A DNA stretch of 64,000 nt, from positions 26,045,693-26,109,692 of the forward strand of contig NC_067205.1 of NCBI RefSeq assembly GCF_026262505.1, read 5' to 3'. The translations under genes were made by a program, and so were the position numbers. Positions 35,558-47,046 of this stretch are shown here, in pieces; positions within the stretch are counted from its first letter, which is position 1, and every line of letters begins with the position of its first letter. The DNA comes from Trichomonas vaginalis G3. Its lineage: Eukaryota; Parabasalia; Trichomonadida; Trichomonadidae. The notes beneath the pieces were generated by a model. That model was given only the letters and a program-made list of their open reading frames with translations, made no database searches and was not told the DNA's origin.

Positions 35558-37675
35558 TTATTTTTTAGCATACATAACAATTAATCTCTGCTGTGCTGGA
35601 GCAAGAGATTTAAAATAAGGTTCAAACAAAGCATAATTCGCCTTATAAAAAGCACTAAAAATACTGATAGTGTACCTTCTTATTGAAGTAGAAGAAGATT
35701 TGAGAAGAGGAGTAATCCGCGGTGATATAACAGTTATCAATTCATCAGTTTTATCGTCAGAATGACTATTTATGTATTCAAAAATTGAATTAATTATGAT
35801 ATTCAAATTTCCTGATTCAAGATTCTCTTTTTTGATATGGCTATCAACTATACTTAATATGCAGTTCAGTGTTTCTTCGTTTCCGACGAATTCTGTCAAT
35901 AATTCAATAAATTTCTTTTGATTTAAAGGAGATTCGCTGGAAATAAGTATGAAAAGCGGATCAACAAACCCAGCAAATGACATTACATCCAGTTTCGGAA
36001 CAACAGAAACTAAAAATTTCGTAAAATTGTCAATAAGTTTGTTTTTTCCTTGCGCAACGATATCTTCCCACAGAATGGCCAGATCCCTCTCAAAATCGGT
36101 CAATTCCGATGGAGTCAAATTATAAATTTGAAGTAAATTTTTTTGGCTCTCAAAATCAAGTAATTCGTTGTCTAAAAGTGTCTTAATGTATTGTATCAAT
36201 GGTTCTTTGTTGTTTGAAGCAGGAGTTCCAAGTTGTATCAATTTATGCAAATTTTCGTAATATTTTTGAGGAATATTCTCCGAAATCGACTTCAAATACT
36301 GTACTACTTGGATTTCTGGTACGTAATCTGGGAATTTTATTGAGCATTGGTAGAAGAATTGAATCGCATCGTTTGTGAAGCTTCTTGGAGCTTCTAAATA
36401 CATTTTCGCAATAGTATTGATCTTGTATACCTCATCTACTATCTCCAAAAGGAGGGAATCAAAGAAAAAAGTGCTTAATATTTCAAGAATTTTGTCTTTG
36501 AACTCTTGAGAGAACTTAGGTATGAGGAACTCCAATGAATATCTCCATTTAGCAAAATCAGCAACGTATCTGGAGCCAATAATGATGGATTCAGGTAATA
36601 ATTCTTCTAATCCGTCGAGTTTATCGATTTGATCACATTGTATAATATCATCGAGCATGTTGAGGAATTTTAAGGTAATTTTAACTGATGTTGGAGGCAT
36701 TAATTCGTCAATTGTAGTTTCTGGAATTTTATTTTCTTCTTTTTGTTGTAATTCGAAGGAATTAGATTGCTTTTTATTACTAGTATCACGAAATTCGTCT
36801 ATTATTATCTCATCTGTTGTTTTTGCGAAAGAAACGCGATGATTCTTTTTTCTTTCCATTGGAGAACTTGGAGATGAACGTAGTTTGATCGGTATTTTCG
36901 ATGGAGATGCTGACGGTGCTCGATTCGGCGTCTTAAGTATTCCTTTCTTAGGTTTTTCTTCTATTTTCTTAGTATTCTTTAAACTAGGAGATCGCGGTGA
37001 TGTAGGCGGACTTACTGATGAAGGAACTGTAACTCTTGAAGCGATTTTTCTAACTTCGAAACAAGAATCGTTTACCATATGGTTAAGAACGTGATCTATA
37101 TTCTGTTTTAGGCCTACAACGATTTTAATTGGCCAGTTATTTGCAAAGCATTCAATTGCTTGCACTACAATTACTCTGGAAGCTGGAGATTTATTCGAAG
37201 CTGCAGTTAAGAAAGATCTAGCTACTCTACGATGTGTAACATAAGTATATATGTACTTTAAAGCAGCAGAACACGACTTAGAAATGTATTGAGTCCCGTT
37301 TGGAACTTGTTTGAAAAGATTCTGAATTAAAATATCGGAAGAATTAGCAAATCCTGACTTTAGTTGCATTGCACATGCTGAAACAAGTAAAGTTGCCCAC
37401 CTCACGAGAGTTGAACGACTATCTAAAATGCAGTCTGCGATTCCTGTTGATAATATGGTAAAATCACATCCAGGAAATTGATTGATATTGCCTTTCAAAT
37501 ACATCATCGCGTTTTTAAGCCCTTGACATCGTACTTCCCAATCTGTTTTGTTATTTATCATATCTTCTATGTCATCAATGACTGCGAGAGCATCCGTAGA
37601 TGAACTAACTTTAAGTGGACTTACCGTGCCAAGTGGATCATTTGTATCTTCAACTCCTTGGCGTGGTGACTCCAT
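35558..37675 (-). CDS. CLASP-like microtubule-associated TOG/HEAT protein
   Basis: In the 705-residue protein, residues 45-215 match the CLASP N-terminal TOG-type helical repeat domain: DWEVRCQGLKNAMMYLKGNI, ADCILDSRSTLVRWATLLVS and VPNGTQYISKSCSAALKYIY. A basic Ser/Pro linker (residues 215-310) contains SPSKIPIKLRSS, a match to the SxIP motif that binds EB1 at microtubule plus ends, and KNHRVSFAK, a match to the RVxF docking motif for protein phosphatase 1. A second helical-repeat domain of about 380 residues follows. The likely role is microtubule stabilisation at plus ends or kinetochores. Confidence 0.7.
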   Translation of the reverse strand: MESPRQGVEDTNDPLGTVSPLKVSSSTDALAVIDDIEDMINNKTDWEVRCQGLKNAMMYLKGNINQFPGCDFTILSTGIADCILDSRSTLVRWATLLVSACAMQLKSGFANSSDILIQNLFKQVPNGTQYISKSCSAALKYIYTYVTHRRVARSFLTAASNKSPASRVIVVQAIECFANNWPIKIVVGLKQNIDHVLNHMVNDSCFEVRKIASRVTVPSSVSPPTSPRSPSLKNTKKIEEKPKKGILKTPNRAPSASPSKIPIKLRSSPSSPMERKKNHRVSFAKTTDEIIIDEFRDTSNKKQSNSFELQQKEENKIPETTIDELMPPTSVKITLKFLNMLDDIIQCDQIDKLDGLEELLPESIIIGSRYVADFAKWRYSLEFLIPKFSQEFKDKILEILSTFFFDSLLLEIVDEVYKINTIAKMYLEAPRSFTNDAIQFFYQCSIKFPDYVPEIQVVQYLKSISENIPQKYYENLHKLIQLGTPASNNKEPLIQYIKTLLDNELLDFESQKNLLQIYNLTPSELTDFERDLAILWEDIVAQGKNKLIDNFTKFLVSVVPKLDVMSFAGFVDPLFILISSESPLNQKKFIELLTEFVGNEETLNCILSIVDSHIKKENLESGNLNIIINSIFEYINSHSDDKTDELITVISPRITPLLKSSSTSIRRYTISIFSAFYKANYALFEPYFKSLAPAQQRLIVMYAKK

Positions 37676-38100
37676 TCTTTGATAAAAAAAAATAAGTTCT
37701 CATGATAATGGTTTTATATAATATATGTAAATTATAGCATCACAAAGGCTTAGAGAACAAAATAATTAGAGCTATTCCCAATGGAAAAAACTTTTAATAG
37801 TTTGATAGAATTAATATATCCATATACTATGGATTATGCATAAAAATGGGATCATTGCAACTATTTAATTTATATTGTAAGATATACTGTCCGAAAAAAG
37901 AAATCAAATTCAAATCTTACTACAGTATGTTGATCCATTTTGTTTACATTCACCATATGATGCCGGTGATATGTTTTGTAGGTTCATGATTTTTTTGCGC
38001 ATGAATTTTAATTTTTGAGTCATTGAGAATTAAATTGAATGTTCAAAGTGCTTGGCTAGTGTTGAAAAATGTTCAAGTAAGTACGCACAAACATAAACAA

Positions 38101-39044
38101 ATAGAAAATGTTTATTCAAGATAAAAGAAAAATACACATCTCAAGTGAAAATTTATATTGTTTCGATCCCAATGTATAGATGAAGATAGGAGTAATTTGA
38201 ATGGCACCATCGCCAATATGGCCTTCCTCTAAGATCCCTTCCGGACTAAGAAACTCAACTAAGCCATTATACATTTTTGTTTGCTCAAAAACAATTCCTG
38301 AGTAATGATCAGGTCTATTCGTATGAACTCCATTTCTATCGACTGAATTACATCCAAAATGGCCGCTGATGTAACTCGAACCACTCGAAGAAACAGATTT
38401 AAATGGCTGCGATACAGATAATATACTTTCTCCGACATTTCCGCCGTAATATCCGCCACCTCCGCCAGAATCTGGAGTATTCGGGTTATCCGTTCCATTT
38501 GCGCCATAACCTAATGAGTTTCCATTAGTTTGGTTGGTGTTTGATCGATAAAATTTTTTGGTATATGCTGTTGTAGGTTGATAACCGGTCAAATCGCCAC
38601 CTGGAGCACCATAACCATTAAAACATGATCCAGAACCACCTGCTGCAACAAGGATTCGACTATAAAGGGATTCTGGATCAGAATTATTAATTAGTCTCAC
38701 ATCACTAGCGCCACCACCACCACCCGATGGATCATCATCACGGATATCAATGCCAGCATCACCACCACCACCACCATTAAAGCCTCCTCTTCCAATATGA
38801 TTTTCGGAGCAATTAGATGGTGCTTTGCCAGATCCACCGAGGTAAAGGTATAGCTTTCGTGTGGAGTAGAGATGGTCCTTTCCTGAGACATACGAGCCCC
38901 GACCGCCATAATAATCGGTCTTCATGATTCCATTTGTATAACCTTGACCGCCCTGAGCACCCCATGCTTCGATTAAATAGAATCCTGGTTTCAGGTATAA
39001 CTCATATATGGTACTTGTATTCTCAGAATACTTAAATAAGACGA
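38101..39044 (-). repeat. Segmental duplication, copy 1 (other copy 41471-42408)
   Basis: About 940 bases from ATAGAAAATGTTTATTCAAG (38101) to CTTATTTAAGTATTCTGAGA near 39044 recur at 41471-42408 in the same orientation with few differences. The match begins and ends abruptly, just outside the glycine-rich domain. The BspA-like pseudogene lies between the two copies. Confidence 0.85.
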
Positions 39045-39046
39045 TG
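38116..39046 (-). pseudogene. Glycine-rich ALK-like surface-domain gene segment, copy 1
   Basis: The open frame encodes a glycine-rich domain of the ALK/LTK-like type that is widely expanded in trichomonads: ELYLKPGFYLIEAWGAQGGQ, YYGGRGSYVSG, LYLYLGGSGKAPSN, GGGGGASDVRL, ILVAAGGSGS and GGGGGYYGGN. It ends after EEGHIGDGAIQITP. The frame is open to a stop codon just upstream of the domain (about 39,047), and no ATG precedes the conserved start. The first methionine (38925) would cut off the first third of the domain. So it is either a fragment lacking its 5' end or uses an unrecognised start. A near-identical copy lies at 41486-42405. Confidence 0.6.
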
Positions 39047-39243
39047 CATTACACAATTTCTTCTTATATTTTTATTTCAATTCAAAATTTCCTCATCAAT
39101 TATGTTTTGTATTTTAGCTCGGATCAATTTTATTATTTTTATATATTGGAAATTTTTATTGAATGGTAATTCAATTTTTGAGAATTACTTTTTGAATAAT
39201 TTTGAAAGTCTGGAATTCTGGATCAAACTGGATTCTTTTTTAA

Positions 39244-41185
39244 GAACTCATATTTCGGAATCTCCAATATGAATTTTTATCAAGCCTACAGCTACATGGA
39301 ATTCAAAAATTCGATAAATTCACAATATCAAATAATTCTTTTCAATTCTCCAGCATTTCTAATTTTTCCATTCCATCTAGTGTTAATAATATTGATTTTG
39401 GGGCTTTTTGCTATTCTTATCAATTGATTTCGATTAGAATATCCAAAAATCTTAGTACTATTCCTTCATCCTTTGCGCGGAACTGTGTCAATTTACAGGA
39501 GTTATCCTTTGAACCAAATTCAAAAATCTCAACAATAGGATTTGATGCATTTTCTGGAAATATTAACCTCAAATCCATTAATTTACCTGAATCAGTCGTA
39601 AAAATAAGTTCAAGTGTTTTTGAAGACTGTATTTCATTAGAAAGTGTAAACTTTGGAACTAACAGTCAATTATCTTACATCGGATCTTGCGCATTTTTCA
39701 ATACTAGTATTTCAAATTTCTATATACCTAAAAATGTTGAATACATTGATTCTGGGGCATTTGCTATGATTCAAGATATTACAATTGACCCAAAAAATAG
39801 ATTCTTTTCAATATATGAAAACGCACTTTATTCAATTAATCTGAGTGTGTTATATTATTATCCTCAAGGAATAATTACGCCTCCAATATTCCATCAAGAT
39901 ACATCTTTGATAATGCCATACTCATTTTATCAAACATCATTTAGATCCATTGAAATACCTGGTAAAGTTAGTATATTGGGATATCAAACATTTTTCAATT
40001 CCAAAGTCACTGAAGTTAGTTTTCAACATCCATCAAAATTGTTATCAATTGAATCAGAATGTTTTCGTGGATGTGATCTTGATATAATACATTTTCCAGG
40101 ATAAAGCAGTAATATCAACTAAAAAGGCCGTATTTGAGTATGGTTGTAGATTAAATGTCATACCTAAATCTTATGGCGAAAATGTACAATTTTGTAGTTC
40201 AATTATCGTAAAATCTTTTATTGATACTTCAATTCTGAAAATAAAAGGAAATGCAACAATAGAATTTGAAGGATCCTCAATTGATGTATTTCCAAATAGC
40301 ATATATTATGGTCCAACTCGATTATTAATTTTTAACGAGAGATTCACATTTTTAACTCATGAAAAAATTATTTCAATGAAAATGCCAGTCAATTTGTCAT
40401 ATTTGGATTATGATAATTTATATATGTTGCCGAACTATTTGATTACAAACAAAAACGAAACAGTTGTTTATGATTATTTCGGATGTGAATCTAACATTGA
40501 TTTGATGGATAGTGTTAATGAAATATATAATAGTGCATTTGAGAACAACTCATATATTGAATCAGTTTCGATCCCTTCAAGTGTTCGTACTATTGGTTCA
40601 CACGCATTCAAAAATTGTTCAAATCTGAAAACGATAATAATATCAAATCAATCAAATCTTGAAGTTATTCAATACAACGCATTCAAAGATTGTAAATGCA
40701 TCGATTTCATTCAAAACTTTACATCGGACAAATACTACGCTGTTAATAACACAATCATTGAACGATCAGATATATCAACAGTATTATATCATGCTCCCCT
40801 CTCTCCAGAAGAATCTATTTCCATTAGCTATGATGTGATTGGATCATACTCATTCGAATATTCAATAAACATTATACAAATCACAATTGAAGACTCGGTT
40901 TCAAGAATCAATGAATATGCTTTTCATTCTTGTTCAAAACTTAAATTCCTAACAATAAATAAGGCGGAAATTGAAATAGAAGAAGGGGCTTTATCATATT
41001 GCTATTCCCTTTTATGCATTAAAACATCTTTTGAATCTGAGTCATTTGCTGAAAAGATTCGTGATGCAGGATTCAGGAAAAAAGAAGTATTTAAATGTAT
41101 TCCACAAGAACCAGAAAAGACAATATTTAAAGATTCAGTTAAGAACTCTGCAGTACCGTTCTTATATTCTGCAGTTGCTAGTTAA
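39244..41185 (+). pseudogene. BspA-like leucine-rich-repeat surface protein, pseudogene
   Basis: LRR_5 / BspA-type repeats of about 23 residues run through the region: SISNFSIPSSVNNIDFGAF, LKSINLPESVVKISSSVFED, IESVSIPSSVRTIGSHAFKN and IIQITIEDSVSRINEYAFHS. This is the large trichomonad surface-antigen class. The frame is open from 39244 without any early ATG, so the 5' end is missing. One single-base frameshift lies near 40,098 and the second frame then runs to 41185. No transmembrane helix or cytoplasmic tail follows. It is a host gene relic between the two glycine-rich copies. Confidence 0.75.
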
Positions 41186-41470
41186 ATTGTAATGCTTAAT
41201 TTAGCAATTTTTAAATATCTATGTATTTAAATTACTGAATAAAAATTATATAAATGAATTTAATTGAAATTACACTCAATAGAAAAATCTCTGACCTTGG
41301 AATAAATGAATGAGATATATGCATATATTGAAGGTGTTAATTATGTTATTCGATTTTATATTGAGGATATTATTCCTATCAGCAGAATAAATTATAGAGA
41401 TTTAAACAATGAAAATAATCTTAGACACATTATTGGCGACAAAGCAAAAATTAAGCATAGTTATTTACAT

Positions 41471-42408
41471 ATAGAAAATGTTTATTCAAGATAAAAGAAA
41501 AATAAGCATATCAATAGAGAATTTGTATTGTTTCCCGCCCAAAGTACAGATGAAGACAGGAGTGATTTGAATGGCGCCATCGCCAATATGGCCTTCCTCT
41601 AAGTTCCCTTCCGGACTAAGAAACTCAACTAAGCCATTATACATTTTTGTTTGCTCAAAAACAATTCCTGAGTAATGATCAGGTCTATTCGTATGAACTC
41701 CATTTCTGTCGATTGAATTACATCCAAAATGGCCGCTGATGTAACTCGAACCACTCGAAGATGCAGATTTATATCCCAGAGAACCAGATTGTATACTTTC
41801 TCCAATATTTCCGCCGTAATATCCTCCACCCCCGCCAGAATCTGGGGTATTCTCGCTATCCTTTCCATTTGCACCATAACCTAATGAGTTCCCATTAGTT
41901 TGGTTGGTGTTTGATCGATAAAATTTTTTGGTATATGCTGTTGTAGGTTGATAACCGGTCAAATCGCCACCTGGAGCACCATAACCATTAAAACATGATC
42001 CAGAACCACCTGCTGCAACAAGGATTCGACTATAAAGGGATTCTGGATCAGAATTATTAATTAGTCTCACATCACTAGCGCCACCACCACCACCCGATGG
42101 ATCATCATCACGGATATCAATGCCAGCATCACCACTACCACCATTAAAGCCTCCTCTTCCAATATGATTTTTGGAGCAATTAGATGGTGCTTTGCCAGAT
42201 CCACCGAGGTAAATGTATAGCTTTTGTGTGGAGTAGAGATGGACCTTTCCTGAGACATACGAGCCCCGACCGCCATAATATTCGGTCATAAGATTACCAT
42301 CTGTACAGCCTTGTCCGCCCTGAGCACCCCATGCTTCGATTAAATAGAATCCAGGTTTCAGGTATAACTCATGTATGGTACTTGTATTCTCAGAATACTT
42401 AAATAAGA
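41471..42408 (-). repeat. Segmental duplication, copy 2
   Basis: This is the partner of 38101-39044, in direct orientation and about 3.4 kb away. Flanks differ completely outside the match. Confidence 0.85.
41486..42405 (-). pseudogene. Glycine-rich ALK-like surface-domain gene segment, copy 2
   Basis: The same domain as at 38116-39046 is present with only scattered changes (for example MTEYYGGRGSYVSGK, and two glycines fewer in the FNGG run). As in copy 1, the domain begins without an upstream ATG, stop codons lie just above it, and the frame ends after GAIQITPVF. The first methionine at 42289 is inside the domain. The reading frame has been kept open in both copies, so selection or recent duplication is possible. 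Confidence 0.6.
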
Positions 42409-45400
42409 CTACTTATTATGAGATTTTCTTATTTTTTTTAAGGGTGACAACCTGATCAGAATTCATTATAATTTTTAAGAATCCAATCATTGATTGTATG
42501 ATATTGTGATTCAAATTCAATCGAAAATTTTGAATATGCCTATCCTCTGAAAAAAAAGACATTTGTTTCATTCCGATCTGATTCATAAGAAAATCCTAGA
42601 ATATCATGAAGTTATAGATCCGAATTAAGATAATAAAACAAATCAACTTGACGAGAAAAGGCCTTCAAAAGCTTCAAATTGCGAAGAAATTAATACCAAG
42701 ATTGTTAGATGACACTTAAATTTCCAGATTCATGTTGCTTTTATAACTAAAGAAAGTAATTGGTTGAAAGTTGTTTTCCAAAAGTAATAAAAGTAAGAAC
42801 TTTTTTTAATCTCCATGGTAATTAGACGACAGAATGAAGAATCTTTGAATAACAGACGCAGTCGTAACATTAATTTGAATAATATTGATGATAATGAAAT
42901 ATTTGTTTCAGCAATGAAGCTTGACTTCAAAATTATATATTCAGTTCTTATTGAAGAGAAACTATCTAAAAACATGAATCTAATTGCACAATCGTAATTT
43001 TTCTTTCACTGCTAATCAGCCATTTCTAAATGAAATTGAGAATTATTTTTAAAATTTTGGTACTTGGTGTGATTTCGAATTAAAAATTGTATGACTTAAG
43101 ATTATCCAAGAATAGCTTTTGCAATTTGACTCAACATTTTTATTTAAGATTGAAATATCGTTTCGCTGTATCCAAGTAAGTGAAAATTATTTCTATGACA
43201 GTTTTGATAGTATATTCATATTAATAAAATAAAGCAAATTAGATTGAATTAAAACTCTCAAATTAGTTATAGTTGGACATCATTAAAAGATTAATATGAT
43301 ATAATGCTACATTAAATAATATTAACGCTTGTGGAAATTAGCCAATAAAAGGAATAGAATATTCGATCAAATTGAGAATGAAGTAAAAAACATATTTTGA
43401 TTTAGATATAGTCAAACTACTTAAATAATCAAAATTAATGATTTTTTGAGCGGTTAAATAATTTGAAGTAGTATTGAAATCATTAATTGTCCTAAAGGAA
43501 CAATATATTATTATTCTTAGAAAATATATTCGGTATTTTGGATAACAAATTTAATTTTTATAAACGCAATTTTTTAGATGCATCATAGTTTGGCATGTAC
43601 AATTTTTAATTTTTTTCAAACCACTATACCTGTAATAAGTATTGAAATTGGGTATTAACATTTTTTACATCGTATTTAAAATTTGAGACTTCTCAAAAAA
43701 TAAAATTTGATATCGCATTTGGATTGCATAGTTAGTCTATTTTCTTCAAGAAATAAATCACATGAATTCAAACAATTGACTACGATTTCAAAAGCTTCAT
43801 TATTTCTTTTATGATTCATAATATGGTAATAATTTTAAATATAATGTTTTCAAATTGAATTATGAATTCTCTCAAATCATAAAAAGCATAAAATACACAT
43901 GAATGTATAGGTTCTTACTTTGGTATAATTTTTGAAATTATTGAATCACATAGAAAAACAATTCTATATGTAATAAGCCAATTAATTTTTTATTACTTAT
44001 TTAAAACGATTTATATGACCATTACATGCATTTAATCTTTAAATACATAACTATTTTTTTGACATCAATTCAATTAGAACTGAGAAATCTTCCATTCAAA
44101 CTCAGATTTTAACGAAGTATCATGTGAACAATTTTTGCATTTGTATGCAATGTCTCTTTACATATGATCAATCTTAAAAATTCAATATATTCAGAAAATC
44201 AAATTCATCAATGATTAAGCCTAATGAGTCCTCATCTATTTAAGTATCTCGATCATCAACAGGAATTGAAGTGAATGAGATTAAAAACAAGATTATTACT
44301 GCTCAATTCAGTAAAGTCGACAGACTATGGGTCATTATTGATTTTGTAATTTAATCGTCGTCGTTATCGATTTTGTAATTTAATCGTTATCGTCTTTTTC
44401 TAAACGTGCATTTTTACATTAAAAGCAATGCAACTCCAAAATTAATTGGTATTTAGACTTTAATTAGGTGCAGACAAACGAAATGCAGTCCAAATATTTT
44501 GGTGATATATGAATTACATAAATTTAGGGAAATTGAAATTATATCTTTTTAAATTTTTAGGAAAACAGATTTATAGAATTGTTTAAGTCATCAAAATAAT
44601 GCAGACTTAGGTCAAATTTTCCAAATTTAATCATTTGCAAGACTTTCAAGCGACTTCAAAATGTCGAAATATAAGTCCAAAAATAAAATTACGATTACAG
44701 TCTATCCTCAATTATTATCACGCTAATTATTGAGTGACCCATGCGTTCGTATGTATGTAATACCTTTTAAAAAGGAGATGAGAGAGATAAACTACATTTA
44801 CAATTTAAATCTGATGTATTTACTTGTTACATTTACAAATGTAAATGTTTCTCGTAATGTTTACATTTTGTAAGTATAACGAATAAAAATGACGCACTTT
44901 TTTTACAAAGTCAAATTATTGTTCGATTTTTGCAGCTTGTAAACGATTAATTGTATAAAGCAATTGATATTAGCACGATATAACTGAATAATTCTAATAT
45001 TGAAATCAAAAGCCCTTAAAATATCATGATATTTTAATTTCATAACAAATCTAGGAGACTATTTGATGAAAACATATCCGATGTGGGTTTTGTTGTATTA
45101 TATAACTTGTTATTGACTTCTTAGCTTTCCAAATTTTTTTCGATAATGAGAAAACGAATGAAAAATCAACATTTGGTCCATTTAAAATTTGATTTGTTTA
45201 CATTTTTTTTACTTTTTGAATTTCAATTTATATTTTCCTCAAGAAATACTTTAGATTTTAAGAAACTAAATCATATAATCTACTAAGAAAATATATTAAA
45301 TCCTATAATACTCAAAGTTTTGTGATAAATCCGATCTTTTTTATTTTACTTTTATTATGTTTTTGCAAACTTAAGGTCCTCACTAGGTAAAACATAATAC

Positions 45401-45873
45401 TCTTTGAAGTTAAGTATTTTCACAAAGAGAGGACCAACAATATCAAAAGATTGAATAAAGATTTGTATTATTTTATTTATTTTTAAGAACATGTTTAAGA
45501 ACCCTCATTATCTCCACGAATATTGCATATTTTTCTATTCTAAGACCACCAAAATTACGTTTTAATATAGAAAATAACATATTTATGTGATGCTAAAGTC
45601 GAAGTCCTTAAAAAATTAGTGTTAAACATCCATTTATTACAAAATTGAAGAAAATATGTAAAATATAACACATAATTTAGTTATTTGACTCAATTATTAG
45701 TTATGCAATATCAGTTGTGTTTATATCTGCGTTATATCACGAGATGCATTGAATTGTCATAATTAGATCACCGTAAATCTTATCAATTTTTGATACACTT
45801 CCGGTGAAAAATTTAGCCTTGACAATAGGATGAAATATATTGTAAAAAAATAAATTTTAGATTTTGAAGTTTA
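42409..45873. other. Long AT-rich intergenic region
   Basis: No gene is supported over 3.4 kb. Short frames (for example at 42815) have no family traits. A direct repeat of about 28 bases (ATCGATTTTGTAATTTAATC-like) occurs at 44,337-44,395. A nested inverted pair (GGTCCTC ... CTCTTTG ... CAAAGAG A GGACC) lies at about 45,375-45,435. Confidence 0.6.
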
Positions 45874-45878
45874 TCATT
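45874..45878 (+). promoter_or_regulatory. Trichomonad-type initiator
   Basis: TCATT with the putative start A at 45876 lies ten bases before the ATG at 45886. This matches the TCA-pyrimidine-A/T initiator and the short leaders known in trichomonads. Confidence 0.5.
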
Positions 45879-45885
45879 TCGAATA

Positions 45886-47046
45886 ATGAAATATAAACAA
45901 TACAAATTTTCTGTCGTTTCGAGATTCATAAATGATCGGAATCTTCCAGCTCCGACTGAAATAGAACTTTCGGAAGCTAATTTTCAAGACGAATCTTCTT
46001 TATTAAGATTTATTTTGGATATCCCTAAGGATTTAAGCTTTTCCATTGACTCATATTCAATGAATCTTTTGATACATTTCATTATCGAGCAATCTACACA
46101 AAATGAAACAATATTAAAATTCACAATTCAAAATATCACTTCTTCGAATATCTTTCAAATAGATTTGATACTACTGGAAAATTTATTCGAATATTTATCG
46201 CATTATATTAACCAGATTTTTTTCATTTTTTCATTAAAATTAATTCATTTTAAAGCTTTAGATAACATACAATACCTTTATTTATCAACATTTTCCGATC
46301 AATATGATGAGATATTACGTTTCATAAGCAGCAGTGACAATTCTCTCTATATCATCGATACATTTATTGCTTTGATTAAAAACAATATTCTTGACGTTGA
46401 ATTCTTCCAAAACGCAGTTTTACTCAAGAAAGAAATTTTTTCTAGTATTATTGAGTACGAAAATCAATATTCAACTTATGCAATTGCAAATTTCTTTACA
46501 AAATTATTAAAATATTACCCAGGATATGCAACTGCTCTTCCATGTTCGGATATACTAATATCAAATTATTTCAACTTTTTTAATGACGTGAATTCAATTA
46601 TAAATAACGAAGATTTTGTTTATCTTCTCAAATTTATAGTTTTATTTTATAAAGCAGTCGATATAACATCTGAGATGGCTTTAGAATTCATAAAAACACT
46701 TGAAATTCTGCGAAGTCTTTCTCCTCACTATTCATTTACAGAGTATGTAGTTCAGGGGTATTATTGTGTACTTCCTCTTATACCCATGCAAATTTCATCT
46801 ACCGATTTTTTAAATTCACATGAATTTTTAATTAATTATGCAATTGAGAATTCAAATCTTCACAAATATTTGAAATTATATTCCAGATGTTTCCGCAGAT
46901 TTGATAGCGATGAAATATTCAAAAATGTTTTTCATATCTTAAACCTTGTAGAAGTTACAACAGAATATTTATCAGAAAATCAGGATCTTTCTGAGAAACA
47001 GATCTTTATTTGCAACGATATCCTAACGAGGGTTAATTTAATTTAA
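45886..47046 (+). CDS. Host helical-repeat protein, uncharacterised
   Basis: The 386-residue protein is helical throughout (SLLRFILDIPKDLSFSIDSY, LYIIDTFIALIKNNILDVEF, YAIANFFTKLLKYYPGYATA) and looks like an armadillo- or HEAT-like solenoid. It has no signal peptide or enzyme motif. Similar proteins of unknown role are common in trichomonads. Its stop codon overlaps that of the convergent HP1-like gene (TTAA, 47043-47046). The initiator ten bases upstream supports this start. Confidence 0.65.
   Translation: MKYKQYKFSVVSRFINDRNLPAPTEIELSEANFQDESSLLRFILDIPKDLSFSIDSYSMNLLIHFIIEQSTQNETILKFTIQNITSSNIFQIDLILLENLFEYLSHYINQIFFIFSLKLIHFKALDNIQYLYLSTFSDQYDEILRFISSSDNSLYIIDTFIALIKNNILDVEFFQNAVLLKKEIFSSIIEYENQYSTYAIANFFTKLLKYYPGYATALPCSDILISNYFNFFNDVNSIINNEDFVYLLKFIVLFYKAVDITSEMALEFIKTLEILRSLSPHYSFTEYVVQGYYCVLPLIPMQISSTDFLNSHEFLINYAIENSNLHKYLKLYSRCFRRFDSDEIFKNVFHILNLVEVTTEYLSENQDLSEKQIFICNDILTRVNLI

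Noticed and set aside
38259-38909. Short frames inside the glycine-rich copies
   Set aside because: They are out-of-frame shadows of the glycine-rich domain.
42815-42997. 60-residue plus-strand frame, basic and Asn-rich
   Set aside because: It has no family trait, no initiator and lies in AT-rich DNA where chance frames of this size are expected.
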